A stretch of DNA of 42,189 nt from Lachnospiraceae bacterium (GCA_021202465.1 JAJQCZ010000040.1:1-42189), one strand, 5' to 3'; counted from the stretch's first letter, positions 24,756 to 33,731 are shown. The notes: generated from the letters alone by a model not told the origin. Numbers and translations: made by a program.

Positions 24756-26873
24756 CTATTTTTGTTTGTTCGCGATAATTTTTTCCTGCACAGATTTGGG
24801 TGCCTGCTCATATTTTTCAAAGAACATGGAGTAGGCTCCGCGGCCCTGTGTCTTGGAACGAAGGTCGGTGGCGTAGCCGAACATCTCAGCCAGCGGAACG
24901 AATCCCTTGATCAGCTGAGAGCCGTTGACGCTCTCCATACCCTCGATGCGGCCCCGGCGGCTGTTGATGTCACCGATGACATCGCCCATATAATCCTCCG
25001 GGGTGGTGACCTCGACCCGCATGATCGGTTCCAGAATCACGCAGCCGGCCTTGGCCATGGCATCCTTGAAGGCCATGGAACCGGCAATCTTGAATGCCAT
25101 CTCACTGGAGTCGACCTCGTGGTAGGAACCATCAAAAACGGTTGCCTTCACGCCCAGCACGGGGAATCCGGCCAGGATACCGGACTTCGCAGCTTCCTCA
25201 ATACCGGCTCCGACAGCGGGGATATACTCCTTGGGGATGGCGCCGCCGACGACCTCAGAGTTGAACTCGAAGGTCTTCTCTGCGTTGGCATCCATCGGCT
25301 CAAAGCGCACCTTACAATGACCGTACTGACCGCGGCCGCCGGACTGCTTGGCATACTTGCTGTCCACCTCGACGGTCTTGGTGAAGCCTTCCTTGTAGGC
25401 CACCTGAGGGGCGCCCACGTTGGCCTCTACCTTGAACTCACGGAGCAGACGATCCACGATGATCTCCAGATGCAGCTCGCCCATCCCGGCGATAACTGTC
25501 TGTCCGGTCTCCTTGTTGGTGGTGACGCGGAAGGTGGGATCCTCCTCTGCCAGCTTGGCAAGGGCCTCTCCCATCTTGTCCTGACCGGCCTTGGTCTTGG
25601 GCTCGATCGCAATATCGATAACCGGCTCCGGGAACTCCATGGACTCCAGGATAACCGGGTGCTGCTCATCGCAGATCGTATCGCCGGTGGTCGTGACCTT
25701 CAGGCCAACCGCCGCAGCGATATCACCGGAGTACACCTTATCCAGTTCCATTCTCTTGTTGGCATGCATCTGCAGGATGCGGCCCACACGCTCCTTCTTG
25801 CCCTTGGTGGCATTGTATACGTAGGAGCCGGAGTTCATCGTACCGGAATACACACGGAAGAAGGCCAGCTTGCCAACAAAAGGATCCGCCATGATCTTGA
25901 ACGCCAGCGCGGAGAACGGCTCCTCATCCGAGGAATGCCGCACTACATCGTTGCCATCCATGTCAACGCCCTTGATCGGGGGGATGTCCACCGGGGAGGG
26001 CATGAACTCGATGACGGCATCCAGCATTTTCTGTACGCCCTTGTTGCGGTACGCAGAGCCGCAGCACACGGGGATGGCCTGGCATTCACAGGTCGCCTTG
26101 CGAAGCACCTTCTTCAGGTCCTCCACAGAGGGCTCGTCTCCCTCCAGATAAGCCATCATCAGGTCATCATCCAGCTCACAGATCTTCTCGATAAGCTCGA
26201 CATGATACTCCTCAGCCTGCTCCTGCATATCCTCCGGAATCCCGGTGATCTCGATCTGCTCACCCTTGTCATCCAGATAGTAATACGCCTTCATCTCAAA
26301 GAGGTCGATAATTCCCTTGAACTCGTCCTCCTTGCCGATCGGCAGCTGCAGACAGATCGCGTTCTTGCCCAGACGGGTGCGGATCTGATCCACTGCGCCG
26401 TAGAAGTTCGCGCCGAGAATATCCATCTTGTTGATGAACGCCATACGGGGGACATTGTAGGTGTCCGCCTGACGCCATACATTCTCGGACTGCGGCTCCA
26501 CGCCGCCCTTGGCGCAGAACACGCCGACAGCGCCGTCCAGCACACGCAGAGAGCGCTCCACCTCAACGGTAAAGTCTACGTGTCCGGGGGTGTCAATGAT
26601 GTTGATACGGTGCTCCAGAGCGCCGGGAGCCGGCTTGTGCTCCTTCTCCAGAGTCCAGTGGCAGGTGGTCGCTGCGGATGTGATCGTGATCCCACGCTCC
26701 TGCTCCTGCTCCATCCAGTCCATGGTTGCAGTACCTTCGTGCGTATCACCGATCTTGTAATTTACACCGGTATAATAGAGGATACGCTCGGTCAACGTAG
26801 TCTTACCCGCATCGATATGAGCCATAATACCAATGTTTCTGGTTCTCTCCAACGGATATTCTCTTCCAGCCAC
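24756..26873 (-). CDS. fusA: Translation elongation factor G
   Basis: 705 aa. P-loop [17 protein letters not shown] and NKMD are present, along with the domain IV-V regions ([39 protein letters not shown]). It drives ribosomal translocation. The start codon is GTG at 26873, with AGGAGG 9 nt upstream. It follows rpsG by 17 nt in the str operon. Confidence 0.98.
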   Translation of the reverse strand: MAGREYPLERTRNIGIMAHIDAGKTTLTERILYYTGVNYKIGDTHEGTATMDWMEQEQERGITITSAATTCHWTLEKEHKPAPGALEHRINIIDTPGHVDFTVEVERSLRVLDGAVGVFCAKGGVEPQSENVWRQADTYNVPRMAFINKMDILGANFYGAVDQIRTRLGKNAICLQLPIGKEDEFKGIIDLFEMKAYYYLDDKGEQIEITGIPEDMQEQAEEYHVELIEKICELDDDLMMAYLEGDEPSVEDLKKVLRKATCECQAIPVCCGSAYRNKGVQKMLDAVIEFMPSPVDIPPIKGVDMDGNDVVRHSSDEEPFSALAFKIMADPFVGKLAFFRVYSGTMNSGSYVYNATKGKKERVGRILQMHANKRMELDKVYSGDIAAAVGLKVTTTGDTICDEQHPVILESMEFPEPVIDIAIEPKTKAGQDKMGEALAKLAEEDPTFRVTTNKETGQTVIAGMGELHLEIIVDRLLREFKVEANVGAPQVAYKEGFTKTVEVDSKYAKQSGGRGQYGHCKVRFEPMDANAEKTFEFNSEVVGGAIPKEYIPAVGAGIEEAAKSGILAGFPVLGVKATVFDGSYHEVDSSEMAFKIAGSMAFKDAMAKAGCVILEPIMRVEVTTPEDYMGDVIGDINSRRGRIEGMESVNGSQLIKGFVPLAEMFGYATDLRSKTQGRGAYSMFFEKYEQAPKSVQEKIIANKQK

Positions 26874-26890
26874 AGGTACTACCTCCTAAA

Positions 26891-27361
26891 CTAAAATCTG
26901 TAATGGGCAAACGCCTTGTTGGCCTCTGCCATCTTATGCATATCTTCTTTCCTCTTCACGGAAGAGCCGGTGTTGTTCGCGGCATCCATGATTTCGTTCG
27001 CCAGCTTGTCCTCCATGGTCTTCTCGCCTCTCTTGCGGGAGAAGGTGGTCAGCCAGCGAAGCGCCAGCGCCTGACGCCGATCGGGCTTGACCTCGATAGG
27101 CACCTGGTAGGTGGCGCCGCCGATTCTCTTAGCCTTGACTTCCAGAACCGGCATGATGTTGTTCATCGCCTCTTCGAAGACTTCCAGTGCGGGCTTGCCG
27201 GTCTTCTCCTCGACCTGTGCGAAAGCGCCGTACACGATCTTCTGGGCAACGCCCTTCTTGCCGTCCAGCATGATGTTATTGATCAGCTTGGTCACGACCT
27301 TGCTGTTGTACATGGGATCGGCCAATACGTCTCTCTTTTGGGTATGTCCTTTACGCGGCAC
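26891..27361 (-). CDS. rpsG: 30S ribosomal protein S7
   Basis: 156 aa, beginning [47 protein letters not shown]; canonical throughout. It binds the 3' domain of 16S rRNA and initiates head assembly. The start is GTG at 27361, with AGGAGG just upstream. It is separated from rpsL by 352 nt of highly folded sequence, much longer than usual. In E. coli the rpsL-rpsG gap is where S7 represses its own operon, so this gap may be regulatory. Confidence 0.97.
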   Translation of the reverse strand: MPRKGHTQKRDVLADPMYNSKVVTKLINNIMLDGKKGVAQKIVYGAFAQVEEKTGKPALEVFEEAMNNIMPVLEVKAKRIGGATYQVPIEVKPDRRQALALRWLTTFSRKRGEKTMEDKLANEIMDAANNTGSSVKRKEDMHKMAEANKAFAHYRF

Positions 27362-27485
27362 GTTTCTTCCCTCCTTAATTAAGATTACCCTTTGGGGGCA
27401 TTAGATCATCGGTACTCACATCTTGGAAACTAAATGTGTTCGGGCCAGGACGGTGTATAGTTATACTTTAAGGTGCGGAAGCCAT

Positions 27486-27644
27486 GATTGTTCCGCGCTA
27501 TCGCGCTCTCACAATCACTGGAATCCATTCGCAGTCCGGGCTATCGCCCTACCTGCTCATGTATTCCAGCCTGTCCGATGTCTGCACATCATCGCGTACA
27601 AGTACGCGATGCCGCGCAGCCGCCGTACAGGGCTTCCTTGCCCA
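27486..27644. repeat. Cluster of nested hairpins in the rpsL-rpsG gap
   Basis: Three adjacent fold-back modules are visible. 27486-27516: GATTGT/ACAATC around GCGC TATC GCGC. 27518-27569: CTGGAAT/ATTCCAG enclosing GCAG/CTGC and GGG CTATC GCCC. 27570-27631: CCTGT/ACAGG enclosing CTGC/GCAG and the perfect CATCGCGTA CAAG TACGCGATG. A small GGGCTTCCTTGCCC hairpin follows. The remaining parts of 27362-27713 hold no gene. The element could be an interspersed repeat or a structured mRNA region. Confidence 0.65.
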
Positions 27645-27713
27645 CATCCAGGCACTACATAGTCAGTTAGAATGTGCTCTCGATCTCTCCCGAGAAATGA
27701 TTTCTTTGCGAAA

Positions 27714-28127
27714 TTATTTCTTCGGTCTCTTTGCACCGTACTTGGAACGGGCCTGCCTGCGGTTGGCAACACCCGCCGTGTCCAGCGTGCCACGGATGAT
27801 GTGGTATCTGGTACCAGGCAGATCCTTCACTCTCCCGCCTCTCACGAGAACCACGCTATGCTCCTGAAGGTTATGGCCTTCGCCGGGGATATAGCTGGTC
27901 ACCTCAATACCGTTGGAGAGACGGGCTCTGGCGATTTTTCTCAGAGCCGAGTTCGGCTTCTTGGGAGTCGCAGTCTTGACAGCGGTGCAGACGCCTCTCT
28001 TCTGAGGGGCGGACACATTCGTCGCCTTCTTGTGCAGAGAGTTGTAGCCTTTCTGCAGCGCAGGTGCTGTAGACTTCTTCTCACTGGTCTGTCTGCCTTT
28101 TCTCACTAACTGGTTGAATGTGGGCAT
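27714..28127 (-). CDS. rpsL: 30S ribosomal protein S12
   Basis: 137 aa from ATG 28127, with AGGAGGTGA upstream. [19 protein letters not shown] and the conserved [19 protein letters not shown] and [25 protein letters not shown] are present. The lysine of PKKPNSA linked to streptomycin resistance is unmutated. First gene of the str operon; the frame remains open for 55 codons upstream but that part is untranslated leader containing the promoter. Confidence 0.98.
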   Translation of the reverse strand: MPTFNQLVRKGRQTSEKKSTAPALQKGYNSLHKKATNVSAPQKRGVCTAVKTATPKKPNSALRKIARARLSNGIEVTSYIPGEGHNLQEHSVVLVRGGRVKDLPGTRYHIIRGTLDTAGVANRRQARSKYGAKRPKK

Positions 28128-28230
28128 ACGTTTCACCTCCTGTTTTATTTTCATCCGGAAATTTTCCGGGCGGCGGTTCTCCCGCCATTTCGGCGCACAA
28201 AAAAGTATGCTTTCTGCGCACACCAGACAA

Positions 28231-28258
28231 ATTATACCATAAGGAAACAGGAAGTCAA
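28231..28258 (-). promoter_or_regulatory. str operon promoter
   Basis: On the minus strand TTGACT (28253-28258) and TATAAT (28231-28236) are separated by 16 nt, about 100 nt upstream of rpsL. Confidence 0.85.
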
Positions 28259-28275
28259 GCAGATTTTTCATGCAA

Positions 28276-28309
28276 GCAGCCACCCGCGGCATATACCGCA
28301 GATGGCTGC
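28276..28309 (-). terminator. Hairpin after amt
   Basis: GCAGCCA.C.GCGG pairs with CCGC.G.TGGCTGC around TATAT-type loop sequence. It lies between the amt stop and the rpsL promoter. The following TTGCATG is a weak T-run, so termination strength is uncertain. Confidence 0.6.
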
Positions 28310-28351
28310 AAAGACTGTTTCTTCACATTATAAAGCACCGGACAATGATTT

Positions 28352-30142
28352 CTACTCCACATCCGCCAGCGCGGCCATGTCTTCCTCGCCGGTGCGGACC
28401 TTGACAACACGGTCGACGTTGTAGACAAAGATTTTTCCGTCGCCGATCTTTCCTGTATAAAGTGTCTTCTTAGCCGCCTCAATCACGGTATCCACCGGAA
28501 TTGAGGAAACAACTACCTCAACCTTAACCTTCGGCAGCAGTGTCGAATCGATCTCAGCGCCGCGGTATCTCTCACCGGCGCCTCTCTGCAGGCCGCAGCC
28601 CATGACCTGCGTCACGGTCATGCCGGTCACACCGATGTCGTTCATGGCCCTGCGCAGCTTATCATAGCGCGAAAGCTTGGCGATGATGACCACCTTGTAC
28701 ATGCCCGTATCTGAAGGAAGAGGAACCCGGGCCACCCGGACTGCCGCTGCACGCTGCGCTTCCGTCGCCGTAACATAATCGTCGGAACCAATCTGCGTAT
28801 TCTCGTTCTCTTCCATGATCATGCTGTTCGAGACGTCCATCATCGCGAAGCCGGAATAGGCGGACGGCAGGCCGTGCTCGCTGGAATCGAGACCTTCGAT
28901 CTCCTCCTCCTGCGTAACACGCAGACCCACGAGTGCCCGGATCACCAAAAAGGTGATCGTGATCGTCACCGCCGTCCAGGCCGCCGTGGCACACACACCG
29001 ATCAACTGAATCCCCAGCTGGCGGAAACCGCCGCCGTAGAAGAGTCCCAGACCCGCAATCTGGTTCGCGCCGTAGGTCACGCCGTCTCCAAGGCCGCGGG
29101 AAAAAGCGGGCGCCGTATCCGTCGCCACCAGTCCGACCGAGAGCGTACCCCAGATACCGTTCATCATATGGACGCCGACTGCACCTACAGGGTCGTCAAC
29201 ATGAATCACATGATCCAGGAACCAGATACCGAACACAACCAACAGACCGGCCACCGCACCGACGAACATCGCGCCGAAGGCATCACAGACATCACAGGGA
29301 GCTGTGATAGCAACAAGTCCGGCCAGAGAGGCATTCAGGCACATGGAGACATCCGGCTTGCCGTATTTGATCCAGGTAAAGATCATGCAGACCACAGTCG
29401 CTACGGCCGGAGCAATCGTCGTCGTCATAAAGATTGAACCCAGCTCCTCCACGGAAGTTGCCGCCGCGCCGTTAAATCCGTACCAGCCAAGCCAGAGGAT
29501 AAACACGCCGAGAGCGCCGATCGGAAGGTTCGAGCCGGGGAATGCGTTCACCTTTGTAACTTTCCCGTCTTTATCCCGGACAAATTTTCCGATCCGCGGT
29601 CCAAGAATTGCCGCACCGATCAGGGCGCAGATACCACCGACCATATGAATGCAGTTAGAACCAGCGAAATCGTGGAAGCCCATCTGCGCCAGCCAGCCGC
29701 CGCCCCAGGTCCAGTGCGCTTCGATCGGATAGATAATGCCGGAAATTACGGCCGAATAAATACAGTAAGACAGGAATTTCGTTCTCTCCGCCATGGCGCC
29801 GGAGACGATCGTCGCGGTCGTCGCACAGAACACCAGGTTAAAAACAAAATTAGACCAGTCAAAGCTCGCGTAATTCGTAAAGATATCGAAGCCCGGCTTC
29901 CCGATGATGCCCATCAGATCCTCTCCCAGCAGGAGACTGAAGCCGATAAAGATAAACATCACAGTGCCGATACAGAAATCCATCAGATTCTTCATCAGGA
30001 TATTTCCGGCGTTCTTGGCCCTCGTAAAACCGGTTTCCACCATCGCGAACCCGGCCTGCATAAAGAACACCAGAGCCGCCCCGATCAGGAACCAGACGCC
30101 AAATACATTGTCTTCTACAAATTGAATCATTTCTGCTGACAT
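28352..30142 (-). CDS. amt: Ammonium transporter fused to a P-II signalling domain
   Basis: 596 aa. Residues 1-about 415 are an Amt channel with 11 predicted membrane segments (FMQAGFAMVETGFTRAKN, HWTWGGGWLAQMGFHDFAGSNCIHMVGG, GVHMMNGIWGTLSVGL). After a linker of about 60 residues comes a complete GlnB/GlnK domain from about residue 484: YKVVIIAKLSRYDKLRRAMNDIGVTGMTVTQVMGCG, T-loop ERYRGAE with the modifiable-Tyr position, and KIGDGKIFV. In other bacteria GlnK is a separate protein that plugs the channel when nitrogen is plentiful; here the plug is covalent. AGGAGG lies 7 nt before the ATG. Its leader holds a terminator-like hairpin. Confidence 0.95.
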   Translation of the reverse strand: MSAEMIQFVEDNVFGVWFLIGAALVFFMQAGFAMVETGFTRAKNAGNILMKNLMDFCIGTVMFIFIGFSLLLGEDLMGIIGKPGFDIFTNYASFDWSNFVFNLVFCATTATIVSGAMAERTKFLSYCIYSAVISGIIYPIEAHWTWGGGWLAQMGFHDFAGSNCIHMVGGICALIGAAILGPRIGKFVRDKDGKVTKVNAFPGSNLPIGALGVFILWLGWYGFNGAAATSVEELGSIFMTTTIAPAVATVVCMIFTWIKYGKPDVSMCLNASLAGLVAITAPCDVCDAFGAMFVGAVAGLLVVFGIWFLDHVIHVDDPVGAVGVHMMNGIWGTLSVGLVATDTAPAFSRGLGDGVTYGANQIAGLGLFYGGGFRQLGIQLIGVCATAAWTAVTITITFLVIRALVGLRVTQEEEIEGLDSSEHGLPSAYSGFAMMDVSNSMIMEENENTQIGSDDYVTATEAQRAAAVRVARVPLPSDTGMYKVVIIAKLSRYDKLRRAMNDIGVTGMTVTQVMGCGLQRGAGERYRGAEIDSTLLPKVKVEVVVSSIPVDTVIEAAKKTLYTGKIGDGKIFVYNVDRVVKVRTGEEDMAALADVE

Positions 30143-30174
30143 AAGCTTTCCTCCTCGTTTTTCTCAGTTTTCCC

Positions 30175-30208
30175 GGGGCAGACATCAGATTCCTGTCGTC
30201 TCTGCCCC
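30175..30208 (-). other. Second leader hairpin of amt
   Basis: GGGGCAGA/TCTGCCCC (8 bp) with an 18-nt loop lies between the terminator-like hairpin and the amt ribosome site. It does not overlap the first hairpin, so simple mutual exclusion is not obvious. Confidence 0.5.
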
Positions 30209-30241
30209 GCTGCACACAGGCTGCGCGCGACCCGTATATGC

Positions 30242-30278
30242 AGAAAAAGGCACCGCGGGTATAATCCGCGGCGCCTTT
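30242..30278 (-). terminator. Terminator-like hairpin in the amt leader (possible attenuator)
   Basis: AAAGGC.CCGCGG pairs with CCGCGG.GCCTTT around a 7-nt loop, followed on the minus strand by CCTTTTTCTG. It begins about 10 nt after the predicted start of transcription from the amt promoter. It may be the end of the glf-symporter transcript, an attenuator of amt, or both. Confidence 0.75.
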
Positions 30279-30293
30279 GCCAACCATGAGCCC

Positions 30294-30322
30294 ATTATAT
30301 ACGTCCCATTTCACTTTGTCAA
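30294..30322 (-). promoter_or_regulatory. amt promoter
   Basis: On the minus strand a consensus TTGACA (30317-30322) and TATAAT (30294-30299) are 17 nt apart, 150 nt upstream of the ATG. The rest of 30323-30388 is AT rich with no hairpin. Confidence 0.9.
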
Positions 30323-30388
30323 TGCCGATTCTTAATTTTATTAATTATTAGTTTTGTATCGCTTTATTTTCTTAGTCTAATTTTCATT

Positions 30389-31825
30389 TTAATTATCTTT
30401 ATTTGTCTCTTTCTTCTCTTTATCAGGAAGCAGCCAGCTGAAGAAGAAGAAACACAGTACACTGATTGCCAGAGCCGGCAGAAGAGCATTGATCATGGGA
30501 AGAGAGACAACGTTCGTCACCGTGATCAGATAAGCACCTGTACCGGCCACCAGGGAGACCAGACATCCGGCCCGGGAGGCTCCTTTCCAGAAATGCCCCA
30601 GGACGTAAGGCACGAAGGCCCCCACGGCCCGAAGAGCCAGAGATGCGGCGACCAGGCTGAAGACCTCGCCCCCGTAGATCGCTGTGATAAAGGAAAAAAT
30701 CATCACGAACACCATGGAAATGCGTGCTGCCGCCACCACCTTCCGGCTGTCCGCCTCCGGGCAGATATAGACCTTATATATATCATTGCTGTAAACAGAT
30801 CCCGCACCCAGAAGAGCCGAGTCCGCGCTGGACATCGTCGCAGACAGGATACCCGCGAACAGAACCGCCACGATCACCGAAGGTATGCTGGTGACCGCCA
30901 GCGCCGGCAGCGCATAACGCCCGCTTTGCTCCATCGCTGCCATCACGCTGCTGCTGAGCGTCCCCTGATTATACAGAGCCTGGATAATGATTCCAAGCAT
31001 CACCGGAATCCCCGCGTAGACACACACACCGGCGCCGGCAAGGAGAGAGCCTCTCTTTCCGGTTTTTTCATCCATCGCCGCGTAATAGCAGGGCATGACC
31101 TCCTCGCCCACGGCAAAAGAGGTAACAAAGAGAAGCAGATAGCCCAGTATCTGTCCCCAGCCGCCGATCCCGGCAGTCAGGCTCAGCATCTCCGCAGGAA
31201 CCGCTTCCCGCACCGCGCTCCAGCCTCCCGCCAGACGCAGCGCGAAAGGAATCGCCGCCCCCATCCCGATCAGGATAAAGAAGAACTGAACGCAGTCCGT
31301 CAGCACCACGCTCCACAGCCCGCCCAGAATCGCATAGGCAGAAATAACGACGGCCACCAGGATCAGCGCCGTATTGTAATCCATGCCCAGCATCACCTCG
31401 AGGATCGAGGCGGAGACCTTCAGCTGTCCCGCTGTCAGCCCTACTACGGAAACGATTGATAAGGCGCTGGCCAGAAATCCCGCCGTCTTCCCATAGCGCA
31501 GCCGGAAATACTCCGGCACGGTCTTTTCCTGTGTCCGCCACAGGCGCGGCGCCAGAAAATAGAGCACAAAAAAGGCCAGCCCGATGGACAGCGGGTACCA
31601 GATCGCGGCGGCGCCCCATTTTCCGTATGTATTTGACACGACGCCCAGTGTCGCACCGCCGTCCAGACCGGTCGCTGCCAGAGACCCTGCCACAAGCCAG
31701 GGGCCGAGCTGCCGTCCGGCCACCAGATAATCCGACGTATTTTTAATTTTTTTCGAGGAATACACTCCTACCCCGAGTGTCATCAGCAGATACACGACGA
31801 CAAAAATTACAACAAACCAGTCCAT
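30389..31825 (-). CDS. Sodium:solute symporter family protein
   Basis: 478 aa from ATG 31825, with GGGAGG 6 nt upstream. About 13 membrane segments. SSS-family hallmarks are present: SDYLVAGRQLGPWLVAGSLAATGLDGGATLG near the N-terminus, RLRYGKTAGFLAS, and FAGILSATMSSADSALLGAGSVYSNDIYK. It imports a solute with Na+; the substrate cannot be told and could be a carboxylate, amino acid, sugar or pantothenate. It begins 22 nt after the glf stop and so is probably co-transcribed with it, an unusual pairing. Confidence 0.92.
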   Translation of the reverse strand: MDWFVVIFVVVYLLMTLGVGVYSSKKIKNTSDYLVAGRQLGPWLVAGSLAATGLDGGATLGVVSNTYGKWGAAAIWYPLSIGLAFFVLYFLAPRLWRTQEKTVPEYFRLRYGKTAGFLASALSIVSVVGLTAGQLKVSASILEVMLGMDYNTALILVAVVISAYAILGGLWSVVLTDCVQFFFILIGMGAAIPFALRLAGGWSAVREAVPAEMLSLTAGIGGWGQILGYLLLFVTSFAVGEEVMPCYYAAMDEKTGKRGSLLAGAGVCVYAGIPVMLGIIIQALYNQGTLSSSVMAAMEQSGRYALPALAVTSIPSVIVAVLFAGILSATMSSADSALLGAGSVYSNDIYKVYICPEADSRKVVAAARISMVFVMIFSFITAIYGGEVFSLVAASLALRAVGAFVPYVLGHFWKGASRAGCLVSLVAGTGAYLITVTNVVSLPMINALLPALAISVLCFFFFSWLLPDKEKKETNKDN

Positions 31826-31847
31826 GTTCCGCCTCCCGCGTGTTTCG

Positions 31848-32957
31848 TCAGAGGATGCTCTCCGTTTTCTCCAGGGCCGCTGCAATCACCGCGTCCATAT
31901 CGTAATACCGATACTCTCCCAGCCGGCCGCCGAAGATCACCTTCTTCTCCGCCTCAGCCAACTGACGGTATTCCTCATACAGATTGCCGTTCTTTTCATC
32001 ATTGACCGGATAGTAGGGTTCATCCCCGGGTTTCCACTCAGAGCTGTATTCCCGGCTGATGATCGTCTTGGGAAGCTCCTTCCCCTCCTCATCCTTACCG
32101 AACTCAAACCATTTGTGCTCAATGATCCGCGTCCAGGGCGTCTCCCGGTCTGTGTAGTTCACGGCCGCATTTCCCTGGAAATTCGGCTTGTCCAGAACCT
32201 CTGTCTCAAAACGCACCGAGCGATACTCCAGATGACCCAGAGAATAGCCAAAATAGGCATCGATCGGCCCTGTATAGACGACCGTCTCCGCCAACTCATC
32301 CAGCTCAGCCTTCTGCTCCAGATAATCGGTGTTCAGACGCACCTCGATGCCGGAGAGCAGGTTCTCCACCAGCTTCGTGTAGCCGCCGACCGGAATCCCC
32401 TGATAGAGGGCATTGAAATAATTATTGTCAAAGGTCAGGCGGACCGGCAGCCGCTTGATGATAAACGCAGGGAGGTCCTTACAGTCCCGGCCCCACTGTT
32501 TCTCCGTATAGCCCTTCACGAGCTTCTCAAAGATATCCCGGCCCACCAGCGAAATCGCCTGCTCCTCCAGATTTCGCGGCTCGCCCTGGATCTCCGCCCG
32601 CTGCGCATTGATCTTCGCCTCCGCCTCCTCCGGCGTCACGACTCCCCACATTTTGTTGAAGGTATACATATTAAAGGGCATGGAATATAGCTCTCCGTGA
32701 TAATTCGCTACCGGTGAATTCGTGAAGCGATTGAACTCTGCAAAGCGCGTGATATAATTCCAGACCTTCTTATTGTTTGTATGGAAGATGTGCGCTCCAT
32801 ACTTGTGAACATGGATCCCTTCAATCTTTTCCGTATAAACATTCCCTGCCACGTGCGGGCGCTTATCGATCACAAGGACCGATTTTCCTCTGTCCTTCGC
32901 CTCGCGGGCAAATACCGCGCCATACAGGCCGGCGCCTACCACCAGATAATCATACAT
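31848..32957 (-). CDS. glf: UDP-galactopyranose mutase
   Basis: 369 aa from ATG 32957 (GGAGGAG upstream). It starts MYDYLVVGAGLYGAVFAREAKDRGKSVLVIDKRPHVAGNVYTE, the FAD dinucleotide-binding fold. HKYGAHIFHTNNKKVWNYI and FTNSPVANYHGELYSMPFNMYTF hold the substrate region, with PKTIISREYSSEWKPGDEPYYPVNDEKN near the C-terminus. It converts UDP-galactopyranose to UDP-galactofuranose for surface polysaccharides. No other glycan genes are near. The Cys- and His-containing upstream extension of the frame is ignored because it lacks a ribosome site. Confidence 0.95.
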   Translation of the reverse strand: MYDYLVVGAGLYGAVFAREAKDRGKSVLVIDKRPHVAGNVYTEKIEGIHVHKYGAHIFHTNNKKVWNYITRFAEFNRFTNSPVANYHGELYSMPFNMYTFNKMWGVVTPEEAEAKINAQRAEIQGEPRNLEEQAISLVGRDIFEKLVKGYTEKQWGRDCKDLPAFIIKRLPVRLTFDNNYFNALYQGIPVGGYTKLVENLLSGIEVRLNTDYLEQKAELDELAETVVYTGPIDAYFGYSLGHLEYRSVRFETEVLDKPNFQGNAAVNYTDRETPWTRIIEHKWFEFGKDEEGKELPKTIISREYSSEWKPGDEPYYPVNDEKNGNLYEEYRQLAEAEKKVIFGGRLGEYRYYDMDAVIAAALEKTESIL

Positions 32958-33014
32958 AGCCTCTTCTCCTCCGATATATGAAAAATACTGCCTGTTGCAC
33001 ACTGAATTCACTTC

Positions 33015-33061
33015 ATGATACCATAAAAGTGTGGATTCGTCACTGTGAAATCCACACTTTT
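33015..33061. promoter_or_regulatory. 13-bp inverted repeat at the glf promoter region
   Basis: AAAAGTGTGGATT (33025-33037) and AATCCACACTTTT (33049-33061) are perfect complements with an 11-nt loop. A minus-strand TATCAT (33015-33020) next to it may be the glf -10, with a poor -35 (GTGACG) in the loop. The hairpin also looks like a plus-strand terminator because TTTTTG follows. It could be an operator or a terminator. Confidence 0.5.
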
Positions 33062-33094
33062 TGTTCGTGGGCAAACCTGAGCTTTCCTATTATA

Positions 33095-33306
33095 ATAATT
33101 TATGACACAAGGGACAAAAGGTCAGGAATGGAACGCTTGCGTTCCAATTCATGACCTTGGGGACCGCAACAACATGAGAAAGTAGCCATTTTGGCCATCA
33201 TTTTGGCCAAAATGAGCGTATTTCGAATGTTGTTAGGATTGCGGGAGTGCAAAGCACGAAGCAATCCGTAGTGTCATACCCTTTTGTCGCTTAAATCATA
33301 ATTTAT
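33095..33306. mobile_element. MITE-like fold-back element with apparent 9-bp target duplication
   Basis: The element 33104-33297 (194 bp) starts GACACAAGGGACAAAAGG and ends with the near complement (GATTTAAGCGACAAAAGG on the other strand, 14 of 18 identical). It is flanked by ATAATTTAT on both sides (33095-33103 and 33298-33306). The interior is fully palindromic: GGTCA..TGGAACGC TTGC GTTCCA..TGACC, CATTTTGGCC/GGCCAAAATG, GCAACAACAT/ATGTTGT, and GGATTGC..GTGC AAA GCAC..GCAATCC. There is no coding capacity. It lies between glf and the XRE gene. Confidence 0.6.
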
Positions 33307-33392
33307 ACAACCAACAGAAATCGGAAACAACAGAGTCTGAAACGAATCCCCTGGCTCCCGGCGCCATCACTATCTCAAGGAAGGAAACACTC

Positions 33393-33731
33393 ATGCTCCC
33401 ACGAATGAAATTCATTCGCCGCGGCCTGCATCTCTCGCAGGAACAGACAGCGGCCCATCTGCACATTTCCCGGCAGGCCTACGGTGCTTATGAGCGAGGC
33501 GAAAGAAAACCGCCCGCCGTCCTTCTCGCCGCTTTCTGCGATCTGACCGGCGTCAGCCTCGACTACCTCCTGGAACGTGAGGACATCCTGCCTCCGATCC
33601 CCCTGACCGCCGGGGAAGAGGAACTCCTGCGTATCTACCGGGCGCTGGATGACAACGGGCAGGAATACATTCTCAGGCAGATAGAATACGAAGAACATCT
33701 TTGTAAATATTTCCAGAAGAAGGAAAGCTGA
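33393..33731 (+). CDS. XRE family HTH regulator
   Basis: 112 aa. An N-terminal Cro/CI-type HTH (MKFIRRGLHLSQEQTAAHLHISRQAYGAYERGERKPPAVLLAAFCDLTGVSLDYLLER, about 5-65) is followed by a short helical tail (GEEELLRIYRALDDNGQEYILRQIEYEEHL). AAGGAAGG lies 8 nt before the ATG. It is small, stand-alone and on the opposite strand to its neighbours. The partner or target is unknown; no toxin gene is beside it. Confidence 0.88.
   Translation: MLPRMKFIRRGLHLSQEQTAAHLHISRQAYGAYERGERKPPAVLLAAFCDLTGVSLDYLLEREDILPPIPLTAGEEELLRIYRALDDNGQEYILRQIEYEEHLCKYFQKKES

Noticed and set aside
24762-26894. Plus-strand open frame of 710 codons over fusA
   Set aside because: It mirrors EF-G exactly in extent, with no recognisable motifs and no ribosome site; a codon-bias shadow.
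27486-27644. CRISPR array
   Set aside because: The repeated units are different hairpins, not identical direct repeats with regular spacers.
28128-28292. N-terminal extension of S12
   Set aside because: The frame stays open but includes the str promoter region, and the canonical MPTFNQL start has the strong ribosome site.
30242-30278. ANTAR dual-hexaloop antitermination element in the amt leader
   Set aside because: The hairpin loop is 7 nt and lacks the conserved A1/G4 hexaloop pattern; only a terminator-like hairpin is supported.
33393-33731. Toxin-antitoxin locus at the XRE gene
   Set aside because: No partner toxin-size gene lies adjacent on the same strand; the neighbours are a MITE-like element and a terminator.
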